Shown: positions 8,733-18,500 of the stretch, one piece after another | Layout of the letters: every line of letters starts with the position of its first letter | How positions within the stretch are numbered: the first letter of the stretch is position 1 | From: Serratia marcescens | GTDB taxonomy: Bacteria > Pseudomonadota > Gammaproteobacteria > Enterobacterales > Enterobacteriaceae | Reading direction: 5' to 3' | NCBI RefSeq assembly: GCF_001902635.1 | Contig: NZ_MJAO01000008.1 | Span: 124,001 to 188,000 of the forward strand | Length of the DNA: 64,000 bases | The notes under the pieces: generated by a model | What the model saw: only the letters and a program-made list of their open reading frames with translations | The model's database searches: none | What the model was told of the DNA's origin: nothing | Position numbers and translations under genes: made by a program

Positions 8733-9638
8733 ATGGACTTATCAATTGTTATTCCCGCTTTTAATAATTCAAATCACCTCGCCGCCACGCTGGCGCGCAT
8801 GACCCATTACTGCGCCGGTTTTGATTATGAAATTATCGTGGTCGATTATTCGTCGGAAGCCGGTGAGTCCGAGCGCATACACGGGTTACTGGCGGCGAAC
8901 CACCGCGCCCGGCTGCATGAAAGCCGAGTGCGCGGCAATATTGCCGTTGCCTGCAATATCGGTTTTCGCCTGGCGCGTTCCGAGGTGGTTTTTTTTCTTG
9001 AGCCGGAGGATATGTTTGGTACCAATTATATCATCCGGCGCTTGAGACGGCATGAGGACGCACGGATCGATATCGTGTTCGGTAATTACACCACGGTCAA
9101 CGATAAGAACGTGCGCAGCTATGTGTTTAATTATCAGGAAGGCGTGGCCGGCGAGGATTTCTTATTTATCGAGATGGGCGATATTCGCACCTCGACCATC
9201 AGCGTGCGCAAGAAACAGGACCGGCGTTTTTTATTTCCGGAGTTTTTGGCGCGCTACCAGGATTGGGGGTTTCTGGTTAACGCCACCAACTTGGGGGCCA
9301 GGGTGGTTCACGATCAGGGCGGCGGGGTGTTTATCCGCTGCGGCGGCGAGGATCTGAACCGCTGTCGGCTGAACATCGACGCCAGCGAACGCTTTATCGA
9401 TACCTATCTGCAGGCCAGCGGCCGCTACATCAGCGGTTTTGCCTGCAAACACCTGCTGGCTTCGCTGTACAGCGAAGATCTGCAGGCCTTTAACTACTAC
9501 TCATCGCGCATGGAGCGCCACACCCTGAGCGGCAAATTCAAAGCGATCAAGCTGTATGGCGACTGTCTGGCCCGGCTAGGACTGTTTCCATTGGGGGGGC
9601 GACTGCTGCGCACGGCCCGCGAGGGATTACGGAGGTGA
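8733..9638 (+). CDS. family 2 glycosyltransferase (divergent)
   Basis: A 301-residue GT-A protein beginning MDLSIVIPAFNNSNHL, the usual first beta-strand of GT2 enzymes. The second conserved strand reads IIVVDYSSEAG, replacing the common VDDGSTD, and the acidic metal motif appears as LEPEDMF rather than DxD. These substitutions suggest altered metal use or a specialised acceptor, or reduced activity. It would add one sugar to the lipid-linked repeat unit on the cytoplasmic face. It is preceded by a 134-bp gap, one of the largest inside the operon, and followed 1 bp later by a GT4 gene. Confidence 0.8.
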   Translation: MDLSIVIPAFNNSNHLAATLARMTHYCAGFDYEIIVVDYSSEAGESERIHGLLAANHRARLHESRVRGNIAVACNIGFRLARSEVVFFLEPEDMFGTNYIIRRLRRHEDARIDIVFGNYTTVNDKNVRSYVFNYQEGVAGEDFLFIEMGDIRTSTISVRKKQDRRFLFPEFLARYQDWGFLVNATNLGARVVHDQGGGVFIRCGGEDLNRCRLNIDASERFIDTYLQASGRYISGFACKHLLASLYSEDLQAFNYYSSRMERHTLSGKFKAIKLYGDCLARLGLFPLGGRLLRTAREGLRR

Positions 9639-9639
9639 C

Positions 9640-10695
9640 ATGCAACCGCGGAAAATCGCAATTGTAATTGAAAACATCGCCGGCAAAGGGGGAACCGAGC
9701 GGGTGGCCAGCAGCCTGGCCAATGCGCTGGCCACTCGCTTCAGTCATCAGGTCGAACTGATATCGATCTGCGGCGAACAGGCATTTTATCCGCTGGATCC
9801 GACGGTGACGCTGCGTTTTATGCGCGGCAGAACGCTGCTGTGGCCGTGGCGTCTGGCGTGGTTCTTACGCCGCGGCCGCTACGACGCCATCATCACCGTG
9901 TCGATGGGAAAACTCTCGGTGATCATGGTGCCGTACCTGCGGCTGCTGTGCCCCGGCAGCCGGTTGGTGCTGAGCGAACATGTCAGCTTTCACCAGTATC
10001 CGTGGCCGATGAAGTGGCTGAAGGTGCTGATCTATCGGCTGGGCGACCGTACCGTGCTGCTGACGCAGAAGGATTTGGCGAATATCGGCCGCTGGGTGCC
10101 GGCACGCAAGTGCCAGGTGATCGAGAATGTGTCGCCGTTTCCGTTGCGGGCACCGCACCCGGAACAGCAGCGGCCGGTGGCGTTGGCCGTCGGCAGGCTG
10201 TGTCACCAGAAAGGATTCGATCGGCTGATCGCCGCCTGGCGCCTGGTGGCGCAGCAGGCGCCGGAATGGCGGCTGCACATCGTCGGCGACGGCCCGGATC
10301 AGGCGGCGTTGCAGCGGCAAATCGCCGATTACGGGCTCGACGACCGGGTGCAACTGCTGCCGGCCACTGCAGATATCGCCGGCCATTACCGGCAGGCGAG
10401 CATGCTGCTGATGACCTCCCGCTACGAAGGCTTGCCGATGGTGCTGATCGAAGCCATGAGCTTCGGCCTGCCGCTGGTGGCTTTCGATTGCCTGACCGGC
10501 CCGGCGGAGCTGATCGACGATCGCGAAAACGGTTATCTGGTGGCCGACGGTGACGTCGACACCTTCAGCCAGCGCGTGTTGGCGCTGATCGGCGACGGCG
10601 AACTGCGCCGCCGCTTTTCCCATCGTGCGTTGGAAAAGGCGCAGCGATTTGTGCCCGAACGCATTTATCCCCAGTGGCAACAGCTTATCGTCTGA
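9640..10695 (+). CDS. family 4 glycosyltransferase (AmsD-like)
   Basis: A 351-residue GT-B-fold retaining glycosyltransferase. The N-terminal domain starts KIAIVIENIAGKGGTERVAS, the GGxERV acceptor-side motif of AmsD/RfaG-like enzymes. The C-terminal domain has AVGRLCHQKGFDRLI, the nucleotide-sugar domain opening, and the catalytic EX7E motif as SRYEGLPMVLIEAMSFG. It probably transfers a hexose (often galactose in AmsD-type enzymes) to the growing repeat unit. The start lies 1 bp after the previous stop with GGAGG just upstream, so translation is coupled. Confidence 0.85.
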   Translation: MQPRKIAIVIENIAGKGGTERVASSLANALATRFSHQVELISICGEQAFYPLDPTVTLRFMRGRTLLWPWRLAWFLRRGRYDAIITVSMGKLSVIMVPYLRLLCPGSRLVLSEHVSFHQYPWPMKWLKVLIYRLGDRTVLLTQKDLANIGRWVPARKCQVIENVSPFPLRAPHPEQQRPVALAVGRLCHQKGFDRLIAAWRLVAQQAPEWRLHIVGDGPDQAALQRQIADYGLDDRVQLLPATADIAGHYRQASMLLMTSRYEGLPMVLIEAMSFGLPLVAFDCLTGPAELIDDRENGYLVADGDVDTFSQRVLALIGDGELRRRFSHRALEKAQRFVPERIYPQWQQLIV

Positions 10696-10705
10696 GGTAA
10701 TCATC

Positions 10706-11449
10706 ATGGAAAAAGTGTCCGTCATCATGCCGGCCTACAACGCCGCCGGTTTTATCCGCGAGTCGATCCTCGGCGTACTGAATCAAAGTTATCAGGACTA
10801 TCACCTGTATGTGATCGACGACGCCTCCACCGACAACACCGCCGAGGTGGTCAAACCGTTCATTCACGATCGGTTGACCTACATCCGCAACAACGTCAAT
10901 CAAGGGGTGGCAGAAACGCGCAACATCGCCATCGAGGCGGCGCGTGGCGACTACATCGCCTTTTGCGACAGCGACGACGTCTGGCACCCGAACAAGCTGG
11001 CGCGCCAGGTCGGCATTCTCAAAACCCGCCGCTACGACGTGGTTTGCTCGCACTATTACACCTTCGAGAACGACATGGCGCAGGTGAAAAACTACCGCGG
11101 CGCCGGGGAGATCATCGCCTACCAGGACATGCTGAAAAGCAACTGGATCGGCAACCTGACCGGCATGTACAACCAGCGTCAGGTCGGCAAGATCTATCAG
11201 CGCAAGGTCGGGCATGAAGACTACGTGATGTGGTTGTCTATTCTGGAGCGCGCGCGCAACCGGCTGGCGTACTGCATTCCCGAGCCGTTGGCGTTTTACC
11301 GGCTGTCCGCCAACTCGCTGTCCGGCAACAAAATCCGCGCGGCGGACTGGCAGTGGCAGATCTACCGCCGTCATCTGGGGCTCTCTTATCAAAAATCCTG
11401 CTACCTGTTCTTCTCCTATCTGTACAGCGCGGTGATGAAAAGACAATGA
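10706..11449 (+). CDS. family 2 glycosyltransferase
   Basis: A 247-residue GT2 enzyme. MEKVSVIMPAYNAAGFIRES is the first strand, VIDDASTDNT the nucleotide-binding loop and FCDSDDVWHPNKL the DxD metal site, so all the core motifs are intact. ATG 10706 with upstream GAGGTAA is preferred to an in-frame upstream start that would run into the previous gene. It resembles AmsE/WcaA-type transferases of exopolysaccharide loci. The last four bases (ATGA) are shared with the start of the next gene, showing translational coupling. Confidence 0.85.
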   Translation: MEKVSVIMPAYNAAGFIRESILGVLNQSYQDYHLYVIDDASTDNTAEVVKPFIHDRLTYIRNNVNQGVAETRNIAIEAARGDYIAFCDSDDVWHPNKLARQVGILKTRRYDVVCSHYYTFENDMAQVKNYRGAGEIIAYQDMLKSNWIGNLTGMYNQRQVGKIYQRKVGHEDYVMWLSILERARNRLAYCIPEPLAFYRLSANSLSGNKIRAADWQWQIYRRHLGLSYQKSCYLFFSYLYSAVMKRQ

Positions 11450-13329
11450 CCAGCAAAACTTTGAACGCAGCTTGTGCGCTGCTCGGCTGCGGCCTGGCGG
11501 CTCAGGCCGCTGCGGCGGTCTGCGAGACCAATCTGTTGACCAATCCCGGCTTTGAACAGGGCCAGGCGGGTTGGTCGGTGCCGCCGGCCAAGGTGGTGTC
11601 CGGCGGCCGCAGCGGCCGCGCCAGCCTGTATTACAGCAACCCCAATCCGGCGGAATATCACCAGATGCGGCAAACGCTGCAGGTCAAGCCGGGGCAGTCG
11701 ATCGCGTTCGGCGTGTGGGTGCGCGGCGACAACCTGCGCGGCAAAGGCGATCAGCCGGGCGCCGGGGTGTATGTCGAAAGCTATGACGCCAAGGGCCGCC
11801 ACCTGGCGGGCAGCTACCCGCAAGGCCTGCTGGGCAGCAGCGGCTGGCAGCCGGTGGAGGGCAGCTTCACCGTGCCGGAACAGGCGGCGACCACGGTGCT
11901 GGGGCTGTATCTGCGCAAAGGCACCACCGGCAACGCCTGGTTCGACGACGCCTACGCCTGCAGCCAGCCGGCGGCGCCGGCGTTGTATCAGATGCGCGCC
12001 GGCGGGCAGTCGGCTTCCAGCCTGATCGAAGTGCAGCACCCCCAGGAGGTGCAGGTAGAAAGCACGCTGCTCGACGGCAACCGCACCGCCGTGCGGCAGG
12101 AGAGCCGGCGCTATCACATCGCCGAGCGCCAGCGCGTGGAGTTCGCGCTGCCGGCCAACCTGGCCGCCGGCGAGTATCGCCTGCAGCAGCAGGTGACGGA
12201 CGTGGCGTCGAAGCACAGCCAGAGCAGCGAAATGCCGGTCAGCATCGGCGATGCGCCGCCGAAAGTGGCGCTGGACGAGCAGGGCTATACGCTGCGGCAG
12301 GGCAAGCGCTTCTTTCCGCTGGGCATCTATATGTACGGCAATATGGCGACCGATGAACACCTGGCGCGCATCCGCGACGCCGGTTTCAACACCGTGCTGA
12401 ATTACAACTACGGCGCGGGCCGCGATCCCTATGCCTACTTCCGCAAGACGCAGCAGTATGGGCTGCAGGTGATTTTCTCGCTGAAGGATTTCTACCCCGG
12501 CCTCAGCTCGGCGCCGAAAACGCGCCTGAGCTACCCGCAGCTGACGGCGTCTTACGTGGCGAAGTTTAAAAGCCAGCCGAACCTGCTCGCCTGGTACATC
12601 AACGATGAACTGGGGCCGAAGTACGCACCGCAGATAGAGCAGATGCACCTGCAGGTAAAACAGCAGGACCCGGATCATCTGACCTTTCAGGCGCTGAACC
12701 AGACCGGCGCGTTCAACGCCTATTTCAACAGTTCCGACGTGCTGGCCAGCGATCCTTACCCGGTCGGGCGCGACGCCGACATGACGCGCACGCTGGAATA
12801 CTCGCGCCTGACGGTGCAGGTGGCGCGTCAGGCGAAGGGCGCGTGGCTGGTGATGCAGATCATGGATCACGCCGCCTATGAGCCGCACCGCAAACCGCGC
12901 CAACCGAGCGAAGCGGAGATCCGCAATCAGGCCTGGCTGGGGCTGATCGGCGGCGTCAAAGGGCTGCTGTTCTATTCCTATACCGATCTGTTCTACAAAC
13001 GCCGCAGCGGCGATTTCAACCAACAGGAGTTCGACGACATCTGGCAGGGCGTCGCCCGCGTGGCGCAGCAGATAGACAGCTTCACGCCGTATCTGCTCTC
13101 CGGTGAAGGCGCGTCGCTGTCCGGCAACAACACCGCCGTTCCGGCACGGCTGTTTATCGACGGCAAGCGCGGCCTGGTGCTGATCGCTAACCCGTACTAC
13201 CGGCCGATGTCCGCCCGTTTCGACCTGCCGCCCGGCTGGCGCTGGCAGGGGCAGCCGCAGATCGACGCCCAGTTGCCCGCAGTAGGCAGCAGCGCGCTGT
13301 GGGTGCAACGAGATGCAAGCAATCAATAA
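11446..13329 (+). CDS. secreted glycoside-hydrolase-like protein with N-terminal carbohydrate-binding domain
   Basis: A 627-residue exported protein. A signal peptide (LLGCGLAAQAAAAVC) precedes a jelly-roll carbohydrate-binding module opening with NLLTNPGFEQGQAGWSV, about residues 27-170. An Ig-like strand domain follows, then a TIM-barrel-like region starting at FFPLGIYMYGNM (about residue 290). A candidate catalytic glutamate lies in YINDELGPK, about residue 388. Placement inside the operon, sharing ATGA with the preceding transferase, suggests it trims or releases the polymer, as AmsF, WceF or WcaM-type genes are thought to do. Substrate and catalytic residues are not proven. Confidence 0.75.
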   Translation: MTSKTLNAACALLGCGLAAQAAAAVCETNLLTNPGFEQGQAGWSVPPAKVVSGGRSGRASLYYSNPNPAEYHQMRQTLQVKPGQSIAFGVWVRGDNLRGKGDQPGAGVYVESYDAKGRHLAGSYPQGLLGSSGWQPVEGSFTVPEQAATTVLGLYLRKGTTGNAWFDDAYACSQPAAPALYQMRAGGQSASSLIEVQHPQEVQVESTLLDGNRTAVRQESRRYHIAERQRVEFALPANLAAGEYRLQQQVTDVASKHSQSSEMPVSIGDAPPKVALDEQGYTLRQGKRFFPLGIYMYGNMATDEHLARIRDAGFNTVLNYNYGAGRDPYAYFRKTQQYGLQVIFSLKDFYPGLSSAPKTRLSYPQLTASYVAKFKSQPNLLAWYINDELGPKYAPQIEQMHLQVKQQDPDHLTFQALNQTGAFNAYFNSSDVLASDPYPVGRDADMTRTLEYSRLTVQVARQAKGAWLVMQIMDHAAYEPHRKPRQPSEAEIRNQAWLGLIGGVKGLLFYSYTDLFYKRRSGDFNQQEFDDIWQGVARVAQQIDSFTPYLLSGEGASLSGNNTAVPARLFIDGKRGLVLIANPYYRPMSARFDLPPGWRWQGQPQIDAQLPAVGSSALWVQRDASNQ

Positions 13330-13341
13330 GGATACCCGTTC

Positions 13342-14328
13342 ATGACAACCACACTAAGCCTGATCGTCCCGGTGTATAAGGTGGAAGCCTACATCGAAGC
13401 GTGCCTGGACTCGGTGCTGAGTCAATTGCCCGACTGGGCGGAAGTGATCATCGTCGATGATGGCAGCCCGGACGGCGCCATCGCCGTCGCGCAAGAGGTG
13501 CTGTGCCGCTATCCGACGCTGAGAACGCAGGTCAGCATCCTGCGTCAGGAAAACCAGGGTCTGAGCGCCGCGCGCAACGCCGGGATCGCCCATGCCGAAG
13601 GCGAGTATCTCGGTTTTCTGGACTCCGACGACGTGCTGCTGCCGGGCTACTTCGGCATTTTGGGCCGCCTGCTGGCAGATAACCCGCAGGCGGAGATCGT
13701 CGCGTTCAACGCCCAGCGCTTTTCGCGGCTGAAAAACGGCAAGATAGAACCCGATGGCCTGATGGCGATCGTGCCCGGCAACGCCGCGCCGCAGGAGCGC
13801 GAGCCGCATATGGCGCTGCTGGCGGACAGCTTCAACCGCAGCATGTGGTTCGCCTGGGCGCGGATCTATCACCGTTCGCTGTTCAACGACGCGGCGTTTC
13901 CGGCGGGGCGCAACTTCGAGGATATCCAGCTGATCCCGCAGCTGTATCTGAAAGCCAACCGCATCGTGGTTTGCGATACGCCGCTGGTGGGCTATCGCGC
14001 CAACCCGAACGGCATCACGCGCGCGCCGAAGCGGCGCGATTTGGACGATCTCGACTACGCCATCGAACGGGCCGACAGGGGGCGCCGTCACGAGGGGGGG
14101 AAGGGGTTTCACTCGGTGCTGTTCGTCACCACGCTGAAGGCGCGTCTGCTGGTTGGGCTGGACTTCTTCGGCCTGCGCGACGCGCTGCGGGAAACCGCCG
14201 AACTGAAGCGGCGCTATGCCCGGCTGCGGGCGGAGGAGCGGCAGATGCTGAGCCGCAAGAACCGCCTGTTCTACCGCAGCCCGCTGGCTTACTACCTGGT
14301 GGCCAGCCTCTACAACCGCTTCGGGTAA
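13342..14328 (+). CDS. family 2 glycosyltransferase (AmsB-like)
   Basis: A 328-residue GT2 enzyme with intact motifs: LSLIVPVYKVEAYIEACLDS at the start, IIVDDGSPDG for the nucleotide loop, and LGFLDSDDVLLPGYF for the DxD metal site. A conserved NFEDIQLIPQLY segment near residue 195 is the ED acidic motif where the catalytic base of GT2 enzymes normally lies. The basic C-terminus may form a membrane-associating helix. It follows the glycosidase-like gene by 12 bp with AAGGAT as ribosome site. It probably adds an internal sugar of the repeat. Confidence 0.85.
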   Translation: MTTTLSLIVPVYKVEAYIEACLDSVLSQLPDWAEVIIVDDGSPDGAIAVAQEVLCRYPTLRTQVSILRQENQGLSAARNAGIAHAEGEYLGFLDSDDVLLPGYFGILGRLLADNPQAEIVAFNAQRFSRLKNGKIEPDGLMAIVPGNAAPQEREPHMALLADSFNRSMWFAWARIYHRSLFNDAAFPAGRNFEDIQLIPQLYLKANRIVVCDTPLVGYRANPNGITRAPKRRDLDDLDYAIERADRGRRHEGGKGFHSVLFVTTLKARLLVGLDFFGLRDALRETAELKRRYARLRAEERQMLSRKNRLFYRSPLAYYLVASLYNRFG

Positions 14329-14373
14329 AGCCGTTATCGCCCGAACGACGATGAATCAGCGTGGAAGCAAACT

Positions 14374-15276
14374 ATGAGTATCAAAGTCAGCGTCATTATT
14401 CCGACCTATGGCCGCAGCGAACTGCTGGCGCGCGCCATCGACAGCGTTCTGGCGCAAACCCACCGCCCGGTGGAGATCGTGGTGGTGGACGATAATCCGC
14501 CGGATGACCCGCAGCGCCAAGCCACCCGCGAACGGCTGGCCGGTTATATCGCCGCCGGGCAGATCGTCTATTGCCCGCGCGCGCGCAACGGCGGCGGCGC
14601 ACGGGCGCGCAACAGCGGCATTCTGCGTGCCACCGGGGAATATCTCACTTTTCTGGACGACGATGATTTCTACCACCCGGAGAAGATCGCCCGTCAGCTG
14701 GCCTTCATGCAGCGCGGCGATTACCCCGTCAGCCTGTGCGACATGGATATTCTGCAGGCGGGCCAAATCAGCGCTGAGCGCTATTATCGCGCCCGTTGCG
14801 ATGGCCTGGAGGACTTTATGCTGGCCGGCGTCGCCTACACGCCGATGATCATGATGCGGCGCGAGGCGGCGATCGCGGTGCGCGGATTCTTCAATACCCC
14901 GCGTTATCAGGATCATATCTTCCTCTATCGCCTGTTGGCGGCGGGCATGCGCATCGGCACGCTGCATGAACGCCTGGCGGTGCATAACGACCACGACGGC
15001 GAGCGCATCACCTCCAGCCCGAAAGGCATCCTCGGTTACCACAACAAAATGCAGTTCGAACGCCGGTTGATGCCGCAGATTTCGCCGCGGGCGCGCAAAG
15101 TGATGCGGTTGCGCCACACCTGCATCACGTCGCGCATCATCACCGACAGTCAAAGCCGCCTCGGCGGCGTGTTGCACGGCATGAAGGGCATCATCTACGT
15201 CAACAGCGGATTGATGGCCGGCGTTTACGTGAAAAATATCCTCCGCAACGTCTTCTTCCGCGGCGTTCCTTTCTGA
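14374..15276 (+). CDS. family 2 glycosyltransferase, last gene of the exopolysaccharide operon
   Basis: A 300-residue GT2 enzyme. The opening is KVSVIIPTYGRSELLARAID, the nucleotide loop VVVDDNPPDDP, and the metal motif LTFLDDDDFYHPEKI. The catalytic acidic pair is probably in PRYQDHIFLYRLL. The glycine-rich ARNGGGARARNSGI segment matches the NxGxxxARNxG signature of GT2 enzymes that bind UDP-sugars. It is 45 bp from the previous gene and is the final gene on this strand before the nar promoter region, so the operon appears to end without a wzy polymerase gene. Confidence 0.85.
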   Translation: MSIKVSVIIPTYGRSELLARAIDSVLAQTHRPVEIVVVDDNPPDDPQRQATRERLAGYIAAGQIVYCPRARNGGGARARNSGILRATGEYLTFLDDDDFYHPEKIARQLAFMQRGDYPVSLCDMDILQAGQISAERYYRARCDGLEDFMLAGVAYTPMIMMRREAAIAVRGFFNTPRYQDHIFLYRLLAAGMRIGTLHERLAVHNDHDGERITSSPKGILGYHNKMQFERRLMPQISPRARKVMRLRHTCITSRIITDSQSRLGGVLHGMKGIIYVNSGLMAGVYVKNILRNVFFRGVPF

Positions 15277-15284
15277 AACCTGGC

Positions 15285-15300
15285 GCGGGGTGTTCCCCGC
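15285..15300 (+). terminator. possible terminator hairpin after the exopolysaccharide operon
   Basis: GCGGGG, a TGTT loop and CCCCGC form a 6-bp GC-only stem 8 bp after the last stop codon. The following bases are C-rich rather than T-rich, so it is a weak intrinsic terminator at best. Confidence 0.4.
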
Positions 15301-15456
15301 GTCCTACCCCCAAATACCCCGTCTTGCTTCCCGCCCGTCTGCGCTTGCCATGAAATTCTTATTTATTCATTTTAATTCAATAAATTAACATTATTTTACG
15401 CACCTATACTTTGGTGGTATTTCTCACCTGGCGCGCGCGTCGCCTCCCGCTTTCTC

Positions 15457-15498
15457 TTGATCGCAATCAATTTGCCGCCGGTTGGCCGTCAGTAGGCT
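15457..15498 (+). promoter_or_regulatory. narG promoter with consensus FNR box
   Basis: TTGATCGCAATCAA at 15457-15470 matches the FNR consensus TTGATNNNNATCAA at every fixed base. A TAGGCT hexamer at 15493-15498 sits where a -10 element would fall if the FNR dimer were centred at about -41.5, the class II arrangement known for E. coli narG. This predicts induction in the absence of oxygen. NarL heptamers, expected further upstream in E. coli, were not clearly recognisable. Confidence 0.85.
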
Positions 15499-15554
15499 GG
15501 CGGCAGATTGAGCATGTCTTCTTATAACGACAAGAGCCTTCAGGAGCATTCCGG

Positions 15555-18500
15555 ATGAGCAAATTTTTAGACCGTTTCCGCTATTTCAAGCAGTTGGCGG
15601 AGCCTTTTTCTGGCGATCACGGCCAGACCTTGAACACCAACCGCGACTGGGAAGACGGCTATCGCAGCCGTTGGCAGCACGACAAAGTGGTGCGTTCCAC
15701 CCACGGCGTGAACTGCACCGGTTCTTGCAGTTGGAAGATCTACGTGAAGAATGGTCTGGTGACCTGGGAAACCCAGCAAACCGACTATCCACGCACCCGT
15801 CCCGACCTGCCCAACCATGAACCGCGCGGCTGCCCGCGCGGCGCCAGCTACTCCTGGTATTTGTACAGCGCCAACCGGTTGAAATACCCGCTGATGCGCA
15901 AGCGCCTGCTCAAGCTGTGGCGCGAGGCGAAAGCGCAGTACAGCGATCCGGTCGAAGCCTGGGGCTCGATCGTCGGCGATGCGGAAAAAGCCAAAAGCTA
16001 CAAGGTGGCGCGCGGCCGCGGCGGTTTCGTCCGCTCCAGCTGGCAGGAGGTCAATGAGCTGATCGCCGCCGCCAACGTCTATACCGCCAAAACCTTCGGC
16101 CCGGATCGCATTATCGGCTTTTCGCCGATCCCGGCGATGTCGATGGTGTCCTACGCCGCCGGCGCCCGTTACCTGTCGCTGATCGGCGGCGCCTGCCTGA
16201 GCTTCTACGACTGGTATTGCGATCTGCCGCCGGCCTCGCCGATGACCTGGGGCGAACAGACCGACGTGCCGGAGTCCGCCGACTGGTACAACTCCTCCTA
16301 CATTATCGCCTGGGGTTCCAACGTGCCGCAGACGCGTACCCCGGACGCCCACTTCTTTACCGAAGTGCGCTACAAAGGCACCAAAACCGTGGCGGTGACG
16401 CCGGACTATGCCGAAGTCGCCAAGCTGTGCGATCACTGGCTGAATCCGAAGCAGGGCACCGACAGCGCGATGGCGCTGGCGATGGGCCACGTGATGCTGA
16501 AAGAGTTCCATCTGGATCGCGAAGTCGGCTACTTCCGCGACTACGTGCGCCGCTATACCGATATGCCGATGCTGGTGCTGTTGGAGCCGCGTGAAGGCGG
16601 CCACTACGCCGCCGGCCGTCTGCTGCGCGCCGCCGATCTGGTGGACGGGCTGGGCCAGGAAAACAATCCCGAGTGGAAAACCGTCGCTATCGACAGCCGC
16701 AGCGGCGAGCTCGTGGCGCCGCAGGGCTCGATCGGTTTCCGCTGGGGCGAGAAGGGCAAGTGGAACCTGGAACAGCGCGAAGGCAAGGCGCAGCAGGACG
16801 TCGAGCTGCAGCTCAGCCTGTTGGGGGGCCATGACGATGTCGCTGAGGTGGGCTTCCCGTATTTCGGCGGCGCCGACAGCGAGCATTTCAACAGTGTGGC
16901 GCTGGACGAGATCCTGCTGCACAAACTGCCGGTGAAGCGCCTGCGGCTGGCGGACGGCAGCGAAGCGCTGGTGACCAGCGTGTACGACCTGACGCTGGCC
17001 AACTACGGCCTCGAACGTGGGTTGGGCGACGCCAACTGTGCCGCCGACTATGACGAGGTCAAAGCTTACAGCCCGGCCTGGGCCGAGCAGATCACCGGCG
17101 TGTCGCGCCACAACATCATCCGCATTGCCCGCGAGTTCGCGGAAAATGCCGAGAAGACCCACGGCCGTTCGATGATCATCGTCGGCGCCGGCGTCAACCA
17201 CTGGTATCACATGGACATGACCTACCGCGGCCTGATCAATATGCTGATCTTCTGCGGTTGCGTCGGCCAGAGCGGCGGCGGCTGGGCGCACTACGTCGGC
17301 CAGGAAAAACTGCGGCCGCAAACCGGCTGGCTGCCGCTGGCGTTCGGCCTCGACTGGCAGCGCCCGCCGCGCCACATGAACAGCACCTCGTTCTTCTACA
17401 ACCATTCCAGCCAATGGCGCTATGAAACCGTCGGCACCGACGAGCTGCTGTCGCCGCTGGCGGACAAGTCGCGCTTCGGCGGCAGCCTGATCGACTTCAA
17501 CGTGCGCGCCGAGCGCATGGGCTGGCTGCCGTCGGCGCCGCAGCTGGGCACCAACCCGCTGCGCCTGGCGGAGCAGGCCCGTGCCGCCGGTCAATCGCCA
17601 ATCGAATTTACCGTCGACAGCCTGAAGAACGGCACGCTGGGCTTCGCCGCCGAACAGCCGGACAATCCGCAGAACTTCCCGCGCAACCTGTTCGTCTGGC
17701 GCTCCAATCTGCTGGGCTCCTCCGGCAAGGGGCACGAGTACATGCTCAAATACCTGTTGGGCACCGAAAACGGCATTCAGGGGAAAGATCTCGGCCAGCA
17801 GGGCGGCGTGAAGCCGCAGGAAGTGGAATGGCGCGAGCAGGGTGGCGAAGGCAAGCTGGATCTGGTGGTGACGCTCGATTTCCGCATGTCGAGCACCTGC
17901 CTGTACTCCGACGTGGTGCTGCCGACCGCCACCTGGTACGAAAAAGACGACATGAACACCTCTGATATGCACCCGTTCATTCACCCGCTGTCGGCGGCGG
18001 TCGATCCGGCCTGGGATTCGAAGAGCGATTGGGAGATCTACAAGGGCATCGCCAAGGCCTTTTCCGAGGTGTGCGTCGGCCATCTGGGCCAGGAAACCGA
18101 CGTGGTGACCCTGCCTATCCAGCACGACTCCGCCGCTGAACTGGCGCAGCCTTACGGCGTGCAGGACTGGAAGAAAGGCGAATGCGACCTGATCCCCGGT
18201 AAAACCGCACCGCATATCATCGCGGTGGAACGCGATTACCCGGCCACCTACGAGCGCTTCACCTCGCTGGGGCCATTGATGGACAAACTGGGCAACGGGG
18301 GTAAGGGCATCAGCTGGAACACCCAGACCGAAGTCGATTTCCTCAAGCAGCTTAACTACGTCAAGGCTGATGGCCCGGCGGCGGGGCGGCCGAAGATCGA
18401 GAGCGCGATAGACGCGGCGGAAGTGATCCTGTCGCTGGCGCCGGAAACCAACGGCCAGGTGGCGGTAAAAGCCTGGGAAGCCCTGAGCAACGTCACCGGT

